DNA from: Streptomyces sp. NBC_00287
GTDB taxonomy: Bacteria > Actinomycetota > Actinomycetes > Streptomycetales > Streptomycetaceae
Length of the DNA: 64,000 bases
Direction: 5' to 3'
Assembly (NCBI RefSeq): GCF_036173105.1
Contig: NZ_CP108053.1
Location: 8,122,001 to 8,186,000 of the forward strand
Shown here piece by piece: positions 7,812 to 15,920 of this stretch; positions within the stretch are counted from its first letter, which is position 1, and each line of letters starts with the position of its first letter. A model generated the notes under the pieces. The model saw nothing but the letters and a program-made list of their open reading frames with translations. It was not told the origin of the DNA and did not search any database. The translations under genes and the position numbers were made by a program.

Positions 7812-9940
7812 GAGGCCCCGCCTCCCTCGGAGGCGTACGACTGCGCGTTCCTCCCGGCGCGGCCGACCAGCCCGCGCAGGGCCCCCGCGGCGCGGGCCGT
7901 CATGAGAGCGCCCACGACCACCGGAACCGCGGGCAACGCGGCCCAGCTGCCACGGCGCACGGCCCTGGCGACGGGGAGGGAGAGGTAGGCGCCGACCCCG
8001 GCGGCCGCGACACCCCGGTGGGTGCGCGCCAGGGCCAGTGCGCCCGCATACCCGACCGCCCGGACGGCTCCACCGGTCAGCTGCCTGCGGTTCGCCGGGC
8101 GACCCAGCTCCACACCGTGCCGGAAAGCCTGGCGAACCGCCTCCGTCCACGGCGTCGGCACTTCCTGGCCGACCTCGGCGGAGCCCACTACGACCGTGCG
8201 GCGGTCCGTTTCCGCCCCCGTCCGCACGAAGAGCACCTCGGCGTCCGGCGCGGGCCCTTCGCGGGAGCCGTCGAGGCGGGTGAAGGCGAGCGCACCTCCG
8301 GACGATCCGGTGGTGCTGAGCCCCGGACCGAAGAGCAGCCGGTGCGTCCGCGTCCATGGCCCCGGACCGCGCCGGGACTCTTCGGGGAGCGGATGCATCA
8401 GGGCCGCGGCGTTCGAGAAAGCCCCGTGACCTGTCACCCGGCAGACCCCGACCAGTAGGTCGGCCGCCTCCGACTCGTCGGCCGCGGCACGCATCCGGGC
8501 CAGCCAGTCCGGCGCGGGCGCGCAGTCCGCGTCGATACAGGCGACCAGCGCGTTGACCGACGCCCCGACCCCGGCATTCCGCCCCGCGGCGGCACTCGCG
8601 CAGGGGTGGACGAGCGGCCGGATCCGGGCGTCCTGGGACGCCCGGTCGACCACGCGCCGGGCGGTGTCGTCGGTCGAGCCGCGATCCACCACCACCAATT
8701 CGTCACCGTCCACGGTGAGCTGGCGAAGCAGCGACGCGAGGAGCCCGTCGATCGCCTCGCCCCGGTTCACCACCGTGACCGCGACCGACGCCGGTGCCGT
8801 CCCCGCCAGGCCCGCGCCGGGCAGTCGCGCGGCCCTGGACAGTGTCCGGGCGAGGAGGCGGGCACATTCCTCCGGACCGGGGTTGGCGGCCGTCCTGCGG
8901 AGTCCGGCCCGGCCCATGGCCGTCCGGGTGTCCGGGTCGGCAAGCCGGCCCAGGGCCTCGGCCACCTTGTCGGGGTCGGCGGGAGGCACGGCGATCCCGC
9001 CGGGAGGCGCCGGCGCCGGACCGGCCACCCGGTCGGCGACCGAACCCGGCCCAGTGGTGATCACCGGTACGCCGTTGAGCATGGCTTCGACGGCGGTCCC
9101 GCCGAACGCCTCCTGCCCCGGACCCGTTCCGTCGGGCTTGGTGAGCACGGCGACGGAGTCGGCCGCCGGGATGACGCGCCAGGCCTCCTCGATCCAGCCG
9201 GCGAAATCCACCCGGTCCGCCACTCCGAGCTCCTCGGCCAGCCGTGTCAGCCGCCGCCGCTCGCCCGGATCGCTCGGATCTTCGGGGCCGACCACGGCGA
9301 GCCGCCAGTGTTCACCGCCGGGCCGCGCGAGGGCTGTGACCGCGTCGTCCACGCCCTTGTAGGAGACCAGCCGGCTGATGGTGAGCAGCAGTCGCTCGTC
9401 GTCCCCGAGCCGTGCCCCGCGCCGGATCAGCTCCTCCCGGGCCGCCGTACGGCGAAGGGCCGTTCCGCTCGGTGCGGGAACCGGTACCAGCGAGGGCCGA
9501 GGGTGCTGGGAGGCGGCGATCAGGCCGGGCTCGGTGCCGATGCACATGTCGGTGACCGTCGCCAGGGCCCTGGTCAGGAGGCCGTCGTAGGAGTGGTCGT
9601 GCTTGGCCCAGACGCAGGGCACTCCGGCGAGCCAGGCGGCCGGGGCGGCCGCCGCCGCGGCCTTGACACCGTTGGCGAGGACCACGTCGGGTCTCGCGGT
9701 ACGCAGTTGGGGCAGCAGCCATGCGGCGGTGCCCGCGATGGCGGCGGCGGAGCGGCCCGTGGGACGCACGGCAACCGGGATGTCCCGTCGGGCGAACTCG
9801 TCCCGCAGCGGACCGTCGGCCAGCAGTACGGCATTCACATCGAGGCGGTCGGTGACATCCAGGAGGGAGAGCAGCCAGAGTTCGGCGCCTCCGACCACCC
9901 CGTAGGGCGCCACGACGGTGACCCGCAACGGACAGCTCAT
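7808..9940 (-). CDS. Two-domain glycosyltransferase (GT4 plus GT2), copy B
   Basis: The protein is 710 aa and laid out like copy A. A GT4-like module (VTVVAPYGVVGGAELWLLSL, VWAKHDHSYDG, LLLTISRLVSYKGVDDAVTA, QEAFGGTAVEAMLNGVPVIT) runs to about residue 375. A GT2 module starts near residue 382 (VAVTVVNRGEAIDGLLASL, ELVVVDRGSTDDTARRV, CIDADCAPAPDWLARMRAAA). Its DxD motif is intact (DAD), but VDDGS has become VDRGS, the opposite pattern to copy A. The start ATG at 9940 overlaps the flippase stop (ATGA). The two fusions share order, linker (GAGLAGTAP versus GAGLTGTAP) and C-terminal tail, so they arose by duplication. Confidence 0.88.
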   Translation of the reverse strand: MSCPLRVTVVAPYGVVGGAELWLLSLLDVTDRLDVNAVLLADGPLRDEFARRDIPVAVRPTGRSAAAIAGTAAWLLPQLRTARPDVVLANGVKAAAAAAPAAWLAGVPCVWAKHDHSYDGLLTRALATVTDMCIGTEPGLIAASQHPRPSLVPVPAPSGTALRRTAAREELIRRGARLGDDERLLLTISRLVSYKGVDDAVTALARPGGEHWRLAVVGPEDPSDPGERRRLTRLAEELGVADRVDFAGWIEEAWRVIPAADSVAVLTKPDGTGPGQEAFGGTAVEAMLNGVPVITTGPGSVADRVAGPAPAPPGGIAVPPADPDKVAEALGRLADPDTRTAMGRAGLRRTAANPGPEECARLLARTLSRAARLPGAGLAGTAPASVAVTVVNRGEAIDGLLASLLRQLTVDGDELVVVDRGSTDDTARRVVDRASQDARIRPLVHPCASAAAGRNAGVGASVNALVACIDADCAPAPDWLARMRAAADESEAADLLVGVCRVTGHGAFSNAAALMHPLPEESRRGPGPWTRTHRLLFGPGLSTTGSSGGALAFTRLDGSREGPAPDAEVLFVRTGAETDRRTVVVGSAEVGQEVPTPWTEAVRQAFRHGVELGRPANRRQLTGGAVRAVGYAGALALARTHRGVAAAGVGAYLSLPVARAVRRGSWAALPAVPVVVGALMTARAAGALRGLVGRAGRNAQSYASEGGGAS

Positions 9941-11451
9941 GTGATCCTCCCGCGTCGGAGCATCCTGCGCAGGACCTGCACCTGATGGGGATCGATGCGG
10001 TGTGTGACCAGCAGCCAGGTCGGTACGTAAAGGACCGTGGCAGCGATCAGGGCCGGTAGGAACGGCCATGGCGCCAGCAGCGGTCCGGCGGCGACGGCGG
10101 ATGCCACGGTGGCGGGCAGCATGGCCCGCGGCAGCCTGGGCATTCCCGCTCGGGCTCGCCCCAACAGGATCAGGGCAGCCGCGTAGATCGCGTAGGACAG
10201 TGAAGTGGTGAACGCGGCCGCGAGGCCCCCGTAGCTCGGGATGAGGGCGAAGTTCAGGCCCAGGTTGATCGCCAGCGCGATCAGGGAACCGGTGAGGGCG
10301 CGCAGGGTCGGACCGGCCGCGACGATGGCGTACGAAGCCAGATAGGACAGGCCGTAGAGAAAGGGGGCGGGAGCCAGCCAGGCCAGCATGCCGGTCCCCT
10401 CGTCGGCGAACTGCCGGCCGTACAGGATGTCCAGCACGCTGTGCCCCCGGCACCACAGGAGCACCATGTACGGCAGGAAGACCGCCGCCATCATGCTGAT
10501 GCCCTGCTCGCTGTACCGCTGGATCCGCTCGGGCTCGGGGGTGCTCGCCATCAGGGGGAAGATGGTCCGGGCGGCCACGAAGCTGACGAACAGCGTGGTT
10601 TCGAGCAGTCGGTAGACGGCGGCGTAGATACCGACCTCGCGGGTCCCCGCGAACCAGCCGATCATCAGCGTGTCGATCCGGAACAGCACGATCAGCACCA
10701 CGGAAGCGACACCGATCATCCAGGTTCCCCGGTTCAGGTCCATCAGCCCCGCCCAGGAGACGCTTCTCCAGTCGGGCCCGAAGCCGGTGCGGCGCATCAA
10801 CACCGCGGCCGTCACCGGCCCGAAGAGGGTTCCGGCGAAGAAGGCCACGGCCAGCCCGGTGAGTCCGGTGTCGGCGAACAGCGCCAGCAGGGCCGCACCG
10901 GCGGTCAGCAGCCGCTGCACCAGGTGGACGACAGCCATGATGTTCTGCCGCTGCAGCGCGGCGGTGGCGGAGCGGTACGCCTCCGTGTACGTGTCCATCA
11001 GGACGGCGGCGACGATGAGCAGTCCGACCGCCGTTTCATTGCCGCCCGAGAGCGAGGTGAGCCCGGACAGTCCGCCGACGATCGCGAAGATCAGGACGAC
11101 GAGGAGCGTACGCATGACCAGGAGTTCGGCGAGCAGTTCCCGCAGGCGCGTCCGCTCGGCGCTGGCTCGCTGGATCACCGTCACGTCGTAACCCCACTGG
11201 GGCACCACCGCCACGAGCGTGCCGACCGCCAGCGCGTAGGAGAAGGCGCCGAAGTCGGCCACGCCCAGCATCCGAGCGGCGCCCACGGTGAGGATCAGCA
11301 TGGACAGCTTGCCGATGATCTCGGCGACCCCGAGCACCAGCGCGGTGCGGGCTGTGTGCACCGGTCTGTCCCGCACGAGCCTTTGGCCGTCGGGCTCCTC
11401 CTGCCCGCCGGTCCGCCGCGGCCCGCGCGGGGAATCCCCGCGGGGGCACAT
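9937..11451 (-). CDS. Polysaccharide flippase (MOP/Wzx-like)
   Basis: Predicted to flip lipid-linked oligosaccharide across the membrane. About 12-14 hydrophobic segments begin at TARTALVLGVAEIIGKLSML, with Polysacc_synt features AARMLGVADFGAFSYALAVG, RIDTLMIGWFAGTREVGIYA and YRLLETTLFVSFVAARTIF. The start is uncertain: the frame is open to 11589, but the first 46 residues look non-coding (rich in Arg, Pro and Gly). I chose the ATG at 11451; a GTG near 11377 with AAAGG before it is also possible. First clear gene of the tightly overlapping leftward operon, downstream of the GH-A lipoprotein gene. Bases 11452-11699 between them show no other feature. Confidence 0.82.
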   Translation of the reverse strand: MCPRGDSPRGPRRTGGQEEPDGQRLVRDRPVHTARTALVLGVAEIIGKLSMLILTVGAARMLGVADFGAFSYALAVGTLVAVVPQWGYDVTVIQRASAERTRLRELLAELLVMRTLLVVLIFAIVGGLSGLTSLSGGNETAVGLLIVAAVLMDTYTEAYRSATAALQRQNIMAVVHLVQRLLTAGAALLALFADTGLTGLAVAFFAGTLFGPVTAAVLMRRTGFGPDWRSVSWAGLMDLNRGTWMIGVASVVLIVLFRIDTLMIGWFAGTREVGIYAAVYRLLETTLFVSFVAARTIFPLMASTPEPERIQRYSEQGISMMAAVFLPYMVLLWCRGHSVLDILYGRQFADEGTGMLAWLAPAPFLYGLSYLASYAIVAAGPTLRALTGSLIALAINLGLNFALIPSYGGLAAAFTTSLSYAIYAAALILLGRARAGMPRLPRAMLPATVASAVAAGPLLAPWPFLPALIAATVLYVPTWLLVTHRIDPHQVQVLRRMLRRGRIT

Positions 11452-11699
11452 CAGCCCCAGGCCCCACCGCGAGCCGAGGGTGGCGGGGGACCCCGTGGCG
11501 AGGCATCCCACGGGTGCAGAGAGAAGGGGCGCCCCTACCCGCGCGGAGGCGGCAGGAACGCAGCGGTTCCCCTGCAGATGGTCCGCCATCGAACACCCTG
11601 AGTTCGGTTCCCCGAGTCACTCACGATCAATGCTTGCCCATCCGTCCCACCCGTGCCAGCGGAGGATCCCTGCCCCACCGGGAACAGATCGGCGGCACT

Positions 11700-12878
11700 T
11701 CAGGGTCGGTCGCCGTGCGCGGCAATGGCGCCACGCAGCGCCTCGAAGGCGGGCTTGGCGCTGCCGTCGGCGCGGCGCAGGCCGAAGAAGTTCTCCCGCG
11801 ACGATGTGTCGGTGCTCTGATCGCGGTCGGTGTACCAGATCAGCGCTCTCACGCGCGGGGTCCTGGCGGCCATGGGCACCGCGTCCGCGGCGATCGCGGC
11901 CTGCTGTTTCTCGGTCACATGAGTCGTCGTCGCTCCGGTCGCCCCGCGCCGTCCGTCCGAAGCCCTGCCCGGGCCGTTGGTCGGGGCGCCGAACTCGGTG
12001 ATCCACACGGGCAGATCGGGCGTGCCGTGCGCGGACAGGATGCCGTGCAGGCTGTCCTGCGAAGCGTCGATTCCCTGCCAGGCCGTGGCCGACGACGACG
12101 GGGCGCTCGCGAGCTGCGGATACGTGTAGGGGTGATAGCCGACGGCGTCGACGAGCCGGTTGCCGCCCCGCGCCGCCACGGCCGCGAGGAAGTCCGCGGG
12201 TGAGATGTCCCCGTTCCTCGTGTTCGCCACGGCGAGCCCGCCGAGGATGACGTAGGCCGACGGGTCCACCTGCCGCAGTGCCCGGCTCGTCGTCCGAAGG
12301 AGCGTCGTATAGGCGGTGGCGTCGGGTGCGGGCCGCCAGAAGTCCTGGATGTTGGGTTCGTTCCAGATCTCCCAGGTGTGGATGCCCTCCGGCGCGTATC
12401 GTGTCGCGGCCTTGGCGACGAAGGCGGCGAACGCCTCGGGATCGGCGGGTGCGCAGTTGTCGCCGGCGCAGCCCGCGGGCCGCGCCCATTTCGGCGTGTA
12501 GGCGAGCACGGGCAGGACGGACAAGCTGCGTTCGGAGGCCGCCCTGACGACACGGTCGAACACGTACCACCTGTGGCGGTCCGGCCCGTCCGGCTGGATG
12601 TCCCCCCAGGCCAGGTCCGCCCGCACCCACCGTGCGCCCACCGCGACGGCGTCGTCGAGGGCCGCGGCGAGATCCTCGTCGGACATCCCGACGAGCCGGT
12701 TGCCGTACGCGATGCCGAAGGAGGGGGAGGGGGCGGTGGACTGCGGCTCGTGCGAGGTGCAGCTGGTGGCCAGGAGCACCAAGGCCACCAGCACGATCAG
12801 CGCCGTCCATGCCCGCGCGGCTGCCGCGGGCGGGCTCGGTGGACTGGCGGTGTTGACGGTGCGCACCTGCCGTCGCAT
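11700..12878 (-). CDS. GH-A clan glycoside hydrolase lipoprotein (PslG/GH39-like)
   Basis: Probably trims or releases the polysaccharide outside the cell. The protein is 392 aa. A signal peptide ends in the lipobox LLATSC, so a lipid-anchored surface protein is expected. The TIM-barrel catalytic residues are clear: acid/base Glu in HTWEIWNEPNIQDFW and nucleophile Glu in VWITEFGAPTN. ARWVRADLAWGDIQPDG is a typical early barrel segment. The layout resembles PslG-type enzymes that sit in exopolysaccharide loci. The ATG at 12878 lies only 5 nt from dyad site 3 and has no Shine-Dalgarno sequence; the GTATACT at the end of the site could be a -10 element giving a leaderless mRNA. An internal GTG 12 nt further in is an alternative. 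Confidence 0.82.
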   Translation of the reverse strand: MRRQVRTVNTASPPSPPAAAARAWTALIVLVALVLLATSCTSHEPQSTAPSPSFGIAYGNRLVGMSDEDLAAALDDAVAVGARWVRADLAWGDIQPDGPDRHRWYVFDRVVRAASERSLSVLPVLAYTPKWARPAGCAGDNCAPADPEAFAAFVAKAATRYAPEGIHTWEIWNEPNIQDFWRPAPDATAYTTLLRTTSRALRQVDPSAYVILGGLAVANTRNGDISPADFLAAVAARGGNRLVDAVGYHPYTYPQLASAPSSSATAWQGIDASQDSLHGILSAHGTPDLPVWITEFGAPTNGPGRASDGRRGATGATTTHVTEKQQAAIAADAVPMAARTPRVRALIWYTDRDQSTDTSSRENFFGLRRADGSAKPAFEALRGAIAAHGDRP

Positions 12879-12883
12879 GGTGT

Positions 12884-12907
12884 AAGTATACGTCGTACAT
12901 ATACGTC
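12884..12907. promoter_or_regulatory. Operator-like dyad, EPS site 3
   Basis: Reads AAGTATACGTCGTACATATA and onward on the + strand; on the minus strand CGTATATGTACGACGTATAC. Lies between the divergent GH-A lipoprotein gene (5 nt away) and the LCP gene (start 53 nt away), so it could control both. Contains a possible leftward -10 (TATACT). Confidence 0.65.
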
Positions 12908-12959
12908 ATGGCGGGTGGCGCGGGCCGTCATTCCCCAGGCGTGGGCCCGGGAGTTCGAT

Positions 12960-13985
12960 ATGACCGTGCGAGACCCGTGGCCACAGTGGGAAACGAGGCG
13001 GAGAAGCGGGCGCAGGCATCACCTCCTGCGCACCCTGCTGGTCCTCGGCCTGGCCACCGTTCTCGCCCTGGCCGGTCTCGCTGCCGGAGCCGTGTGGTGG
13101 GGCACCAACCACTACGGCGACCAGGTCACCCGCATTCCCGACGCCTTTCCCACCGGCCAGCGTCCGCCCAGGCCCGCGGACCACGACGGCGGTACGACCT
13201 TCCTGCTCGCCGGTGTCGACAGCCGCTCGAAACAGCCGACCACGGGCAGTGACGCGACGGCGCGACTGTGGACGTACGGCGCGCAGCGCAGCGACACGCT
13301 GATGCTGGTGCATCTCAGTGGCGACGAACGTGCCGTGCACCTGATGTCCATCCCGAGGGACAGCTGGGTGCCCATCCCCGGCCATGGCTCGGCGAAGATC
13401 AACGCCGCGTTCTCCTGGGGCGGTCCACCCCTCATGATCCGGACGGTGGAGCAGCTCGTCGGGACCCGCGTCGACCACTTCGGCGTCATCGACTGGCATG
13501 GCTTCAGGGCTCTCACCGATGCCGTCGGCGGCGTGTCCGTGACCGTGCCCGCGGACTCCTACGATCCGGTGCGACAGCAGCACTTCACGGCCGGAACTCA
13601 GGTCATGCACGGCGAAGAGGCGCTCGCGTACGTCGGCCAGCGCAAGGGACTGCCCGGCGGCGAGCTGGACCGGATCAAGCGTCAGCAGCAGTTCCTGCAC
13701 AGCGTGGTCGACGAGATACGCGGCGAGGTCCGCCTCACCGACCCGCTCGGCGGCGCCAGGACGCTCGACGCGATCACACGCACGGTGAGCGTGGACGACC
13801 GGATGTCAAACGGCGGCCTGCGCAACCTGGTGTTCGGTCTGCGGCACCTGGAGGCGTCGGACGCCCGGTTCACCACGGCGCCGATCGTCCGGTCGGAGAT
13901 GATCCGCGGGCGGTACGCCCTGATCCTGGACCGGTCGGAGCTGCGGGAGCGGTGGCATGCGGTCGAGGCGGGTCGGAGCGGATGA
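12960..13985 (+). CDS. LytR-CpsA-Psr (LCP) family wall-glycan attachment protein
   Basis: LCP enzymes transfer lipid-linked glycans onto peptidoglycan on the outer face of the membrane. The protein is 341 aa: a basic cytoplasmic start (ETRRRSGRRHHLLR), one TM (TLLVLGLATVLALAGLAAGA), then the LCP domain from about residue 80. The domain shows TFLLAGVDSRS, RSDTLMLVHLSGDERAVHL, MSIPRDSWVPIPGHG, KINAAFSWGG and FRALTDAVGGVSVTVP; the Asp and Arg residues that bind pyrophosphate are present. Start chosen at ATG 12960 with GGGAG 8-12 nt upstream; longer open frame before it overlaps the divergent gene. Context suggests the polysaccharide made here is anchored to the wall. Confidence 0.92.
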   Translation: MTVRDPWPQWETRRRSGRRHHLLRTLLVLGLATVLALAGLAAGAVWWGTNHYGDQVTRIPDAFPTGQRPPRPADHDGGTTFLLAGVDSRSKQPTTGSDATARLWTYGAQRSDTLMLVHLSGDERAVHLMSIPRDSWVPIPGHGSAKINAAFSWGGPPLMIRTVEQLVGTRVDHFGVIDWHGFRALTDAVGGVSVTVPADSYDPVRQQHFTAGTQVMHGEEALAYVGQRKGLPGGELDRIKRQQQFLHSVVDEIRGEVRLTDPLGGARTLDAITRTVSVDDRMSNGGLRNLVFGLRHLEASDARFTTAPIVRSEMIRGRYALILDRSELRERWHAVEAGRSG

Positions 13986-14038
13986 CCGGTGTGGGGAGCC
14001 GGGGAAGCTTGACCTGGTGAGTTCCATGGGGTGATGAT

Positions 14039-14064
14039 GAACGTATACGTCGTAAATATACGAC
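14039..14064. promoter_or_regulatory. Operator-like dyad, EPS site 4
   Basis: CGTATACGTCGTAAATATAC lies at 14041-14060, ending 11-15 nt before the GH15 start. Very close match to sites 3 and 5 over the TACG(T/A)CGTA core and the flanking GTAT/ATAC. Confidence 0.68.
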
Positions 14065-14075
14065 TGAAGTGATCG

Positions 14076-15920
14076 ATGATCATGAACGCGCCCATCGAGG
14101 ACTACGCCCTCCTCAGCGATCTGGAGACCGCCGCCATGGTCGGCCGGGACGGTTCCGTCGACTGGCTGTGTCTGCCCCGCTTCGACTCGCCCGCCTGCCT
14201 CGCCGCCCTGCTCGGCACGGCGGACAACGGCTTCTGGCGCCTCGCGCCCGTCGCCGCCCGGGGCCCCTGCACGAGCAGGGCCTACCGGCACGACACCCTC
14301 GTCCTGGACTCCTACTGGGCGACCGCGACCGGAACCGTACGCGTCACCGACTTCATGCCGCCACGCACCCAACTGCCGTGCCTGATCCGGATCGTCGAGG
14401 GACTGTCGGGTTCGGTGACCCTGCGCAGCGAGCTGCGGCTGCGCTTCCATCAGGGCCGGGTCGTGCCCTGGGCCCGGACCGACGCCGACGGCACGGTGGC
14501 GGTCGCGGGACCCGACGCGGTGTGGGTGAGCACCGACGGACCCGTGCGGGTGCTGGGCGGGGAGCCGTCCACCGTCGCCGAGTTCACCGTCACCGCCGGA
14601 CACCGGCAGGCGCTGACCCTCGCCTGGTCGCCCTCGCACCTGCCGGGCCCGCCCGCGCCGCTCGCGGTCCCGGCCGAGACGGTTCTCAAGGAGACCGTCG
14701 ACTACTGGCGGCGCTGGACCGGCCGCTGCCGCTACGACGGACCCTGGCGGGACGCCGTCGTACGCTCCCTGATCACCCTGAAAGCCCTCACCTACGCCCC
14801 CACCGGCGGCATCGTCGCCGCCCCCACCACCTCGCTGCCGGGCTGCCTCGGTGGCGAGCGCAACTGGGATCAGCGCTACTGCTGGCTGCGCGACTCCACC
14901 CTCGCCCTGTCCTGTCTGCTGCGCTGCGGCTACCGGGAGGAGGCGACGGCCTGGCTGGACTGGCTGGTGCGGGCCATCGCGGGCGACCCGGCCGATCTGC
15001 AGACCGTGTACGGCGTGGGCGGACAGCGCCTGCTGCCGGAGACCGAGGCACCCTGGCTGCCCGGCTACGAGGACTCGCGGCCGGTGCGGTTCGGCAACTC
15101 GGCGGTCGGCCAGTTCCAGCTCGACGTCTACGGCGAGGTCCTGGACACGCTCTGTCTGTCCCTGCTCGCCGGCATCCCCATGCCCGCCCATGTGTGGAAC
15201 CTGGTCGAGTCGATGATGGGCTTCCTGCAACGGCACTGGCGCGAACCGGACCGGGGACTGTGGCAGGTGCGCGGACCGCGCCGGCAGTTCGTGCACTCCA
15301 AGGTCATGACCTGGGTGGCCGCCGACCGCGCCCTGCGCATGGGCGAACTCCTCGGCCGCAACGGCTCCTCGGACCGCTGGCGGGCGATGCGCGACGAGGT
15401 CCGCCGCCAGGTCTGCCGCAAGGGCTGGGACCCGGCACAGCGCTCCTTCGTCCAGGCCTACGGCTCACCGGCCCTGGACGCCTCCGCCCTGCTGCTGCCC
15501 AAGGTCGGCTTCCTGCCCGCCGGGGACGCGCGGGTGCGCGGGACCGTCCACGCGATGAGCGGGCTCGCCGAGGGCGGGTTCCTGCGGCGGTACGCGCATG
15601 GCGGCCCGGGCATGCACGAGGTGGACGGACTGCCGGGCCACGAGGGCACGTTCGTGTCCTGCTCCCTGTGGTACGCCGACGCCCTCGCCGCGACCGGCCG
15701 TGCCGCCGAGGCCCGGGAGACCTTCGAACGCGTCCTCGCCGTCCGCAACGACGTGGGGCTGCTCTCGGAACAGTGGGATCCGGCGGCCGGACGGCAACTG
15801 GGCAACGCTCCCCAGGCGTTCAGCCACCTCGCCCTCGCGGAGACCGCGTTCGCGCTCGCAGGGATCGGCAACCCTACGGCTTCTGCCCCCGCGCGGACCC
15901 CGCGTACCCGAGCGGGTTGA
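14076..15920 (+). CDS. GH15-family glycosidase (glucoamylase/trehalase-like)
   Basis: The protein is 614 aa and cytoplasmic (no signal peptide). GH15 layout: N-terminal beta domain (IEDYALLSDLETAAMVGRDG, DWLCLPRFDSPACLAALLG) and a C-terminal (alpha/alpha)6 barrel with GERNWDQRYCWLRDSTLAL, FVHSKVMTWVAADRAL and VGLLSEQWDPAAGRQLGNAP. Relatives hydrolyse trehalose or short alpha-glucans. In the family the general-acid Glu is usually in GIWEVRG; here the motif reads GLWQVRG (Gln at residue 397). The SE pair carrying the presumed catalytic base (Glu565) is kept. Activity is therefore doubtful. ATG 14076 and ATG 14082 are both possible. The last 47 bases overlap galE tail to tail. Confidence 0.88.
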   Translation: MIMNAPIEDYALLSDLETAAMVGRDGSVDWLCLPRFDSPACLAALLGTADNGFWRLAPVAARGPCTSRAYRHDTLVLDSYWATATGTVRVTDFMPPRTQLPCLIRIVEGLSGSVTLRSELRLRFHQGRVVPWARTDADGTVAVAGPDAVWVSTDGPVRVLGGEPSTVAEFTVTAGHRQALTLAWSPSHLPGPPAPLAVPAETVLKETVDYWRRWTGRCRYDGPWRDAVVRSLITLKALTYAPTGGIVAAPTTSLPGCLGGERNWDQRYCWLRDSTLALSCLLRCGYREEATAWLDWLVRAIAGDPADLQTVYGVGGQRLLPETEAPWLPGYEDSRPVRFGNSAVGQFQLDVYGEVLDTLCLSLLAGIPMPAHVWNLVESMMGFLQRHWREPDRGLWQVRGPRRQFVHSKVMTWVAADRALRMGELLGRNGSSDRWRAMRDEVRRQVCRKGWDPAQRSFVQAYGSPALDASALLLPKVGFLPAGDARVRGTVHAMSGLAEGGFLRRYAHGGPGMHEVDGLPGHEGTFVSCSLWYADALAATGRAAEARETFERVLAVRNDVGLLSEQWDPAAGRQLGNAPQAFSHLALAETAFALAGIGNPTASAPARTPRTRAG

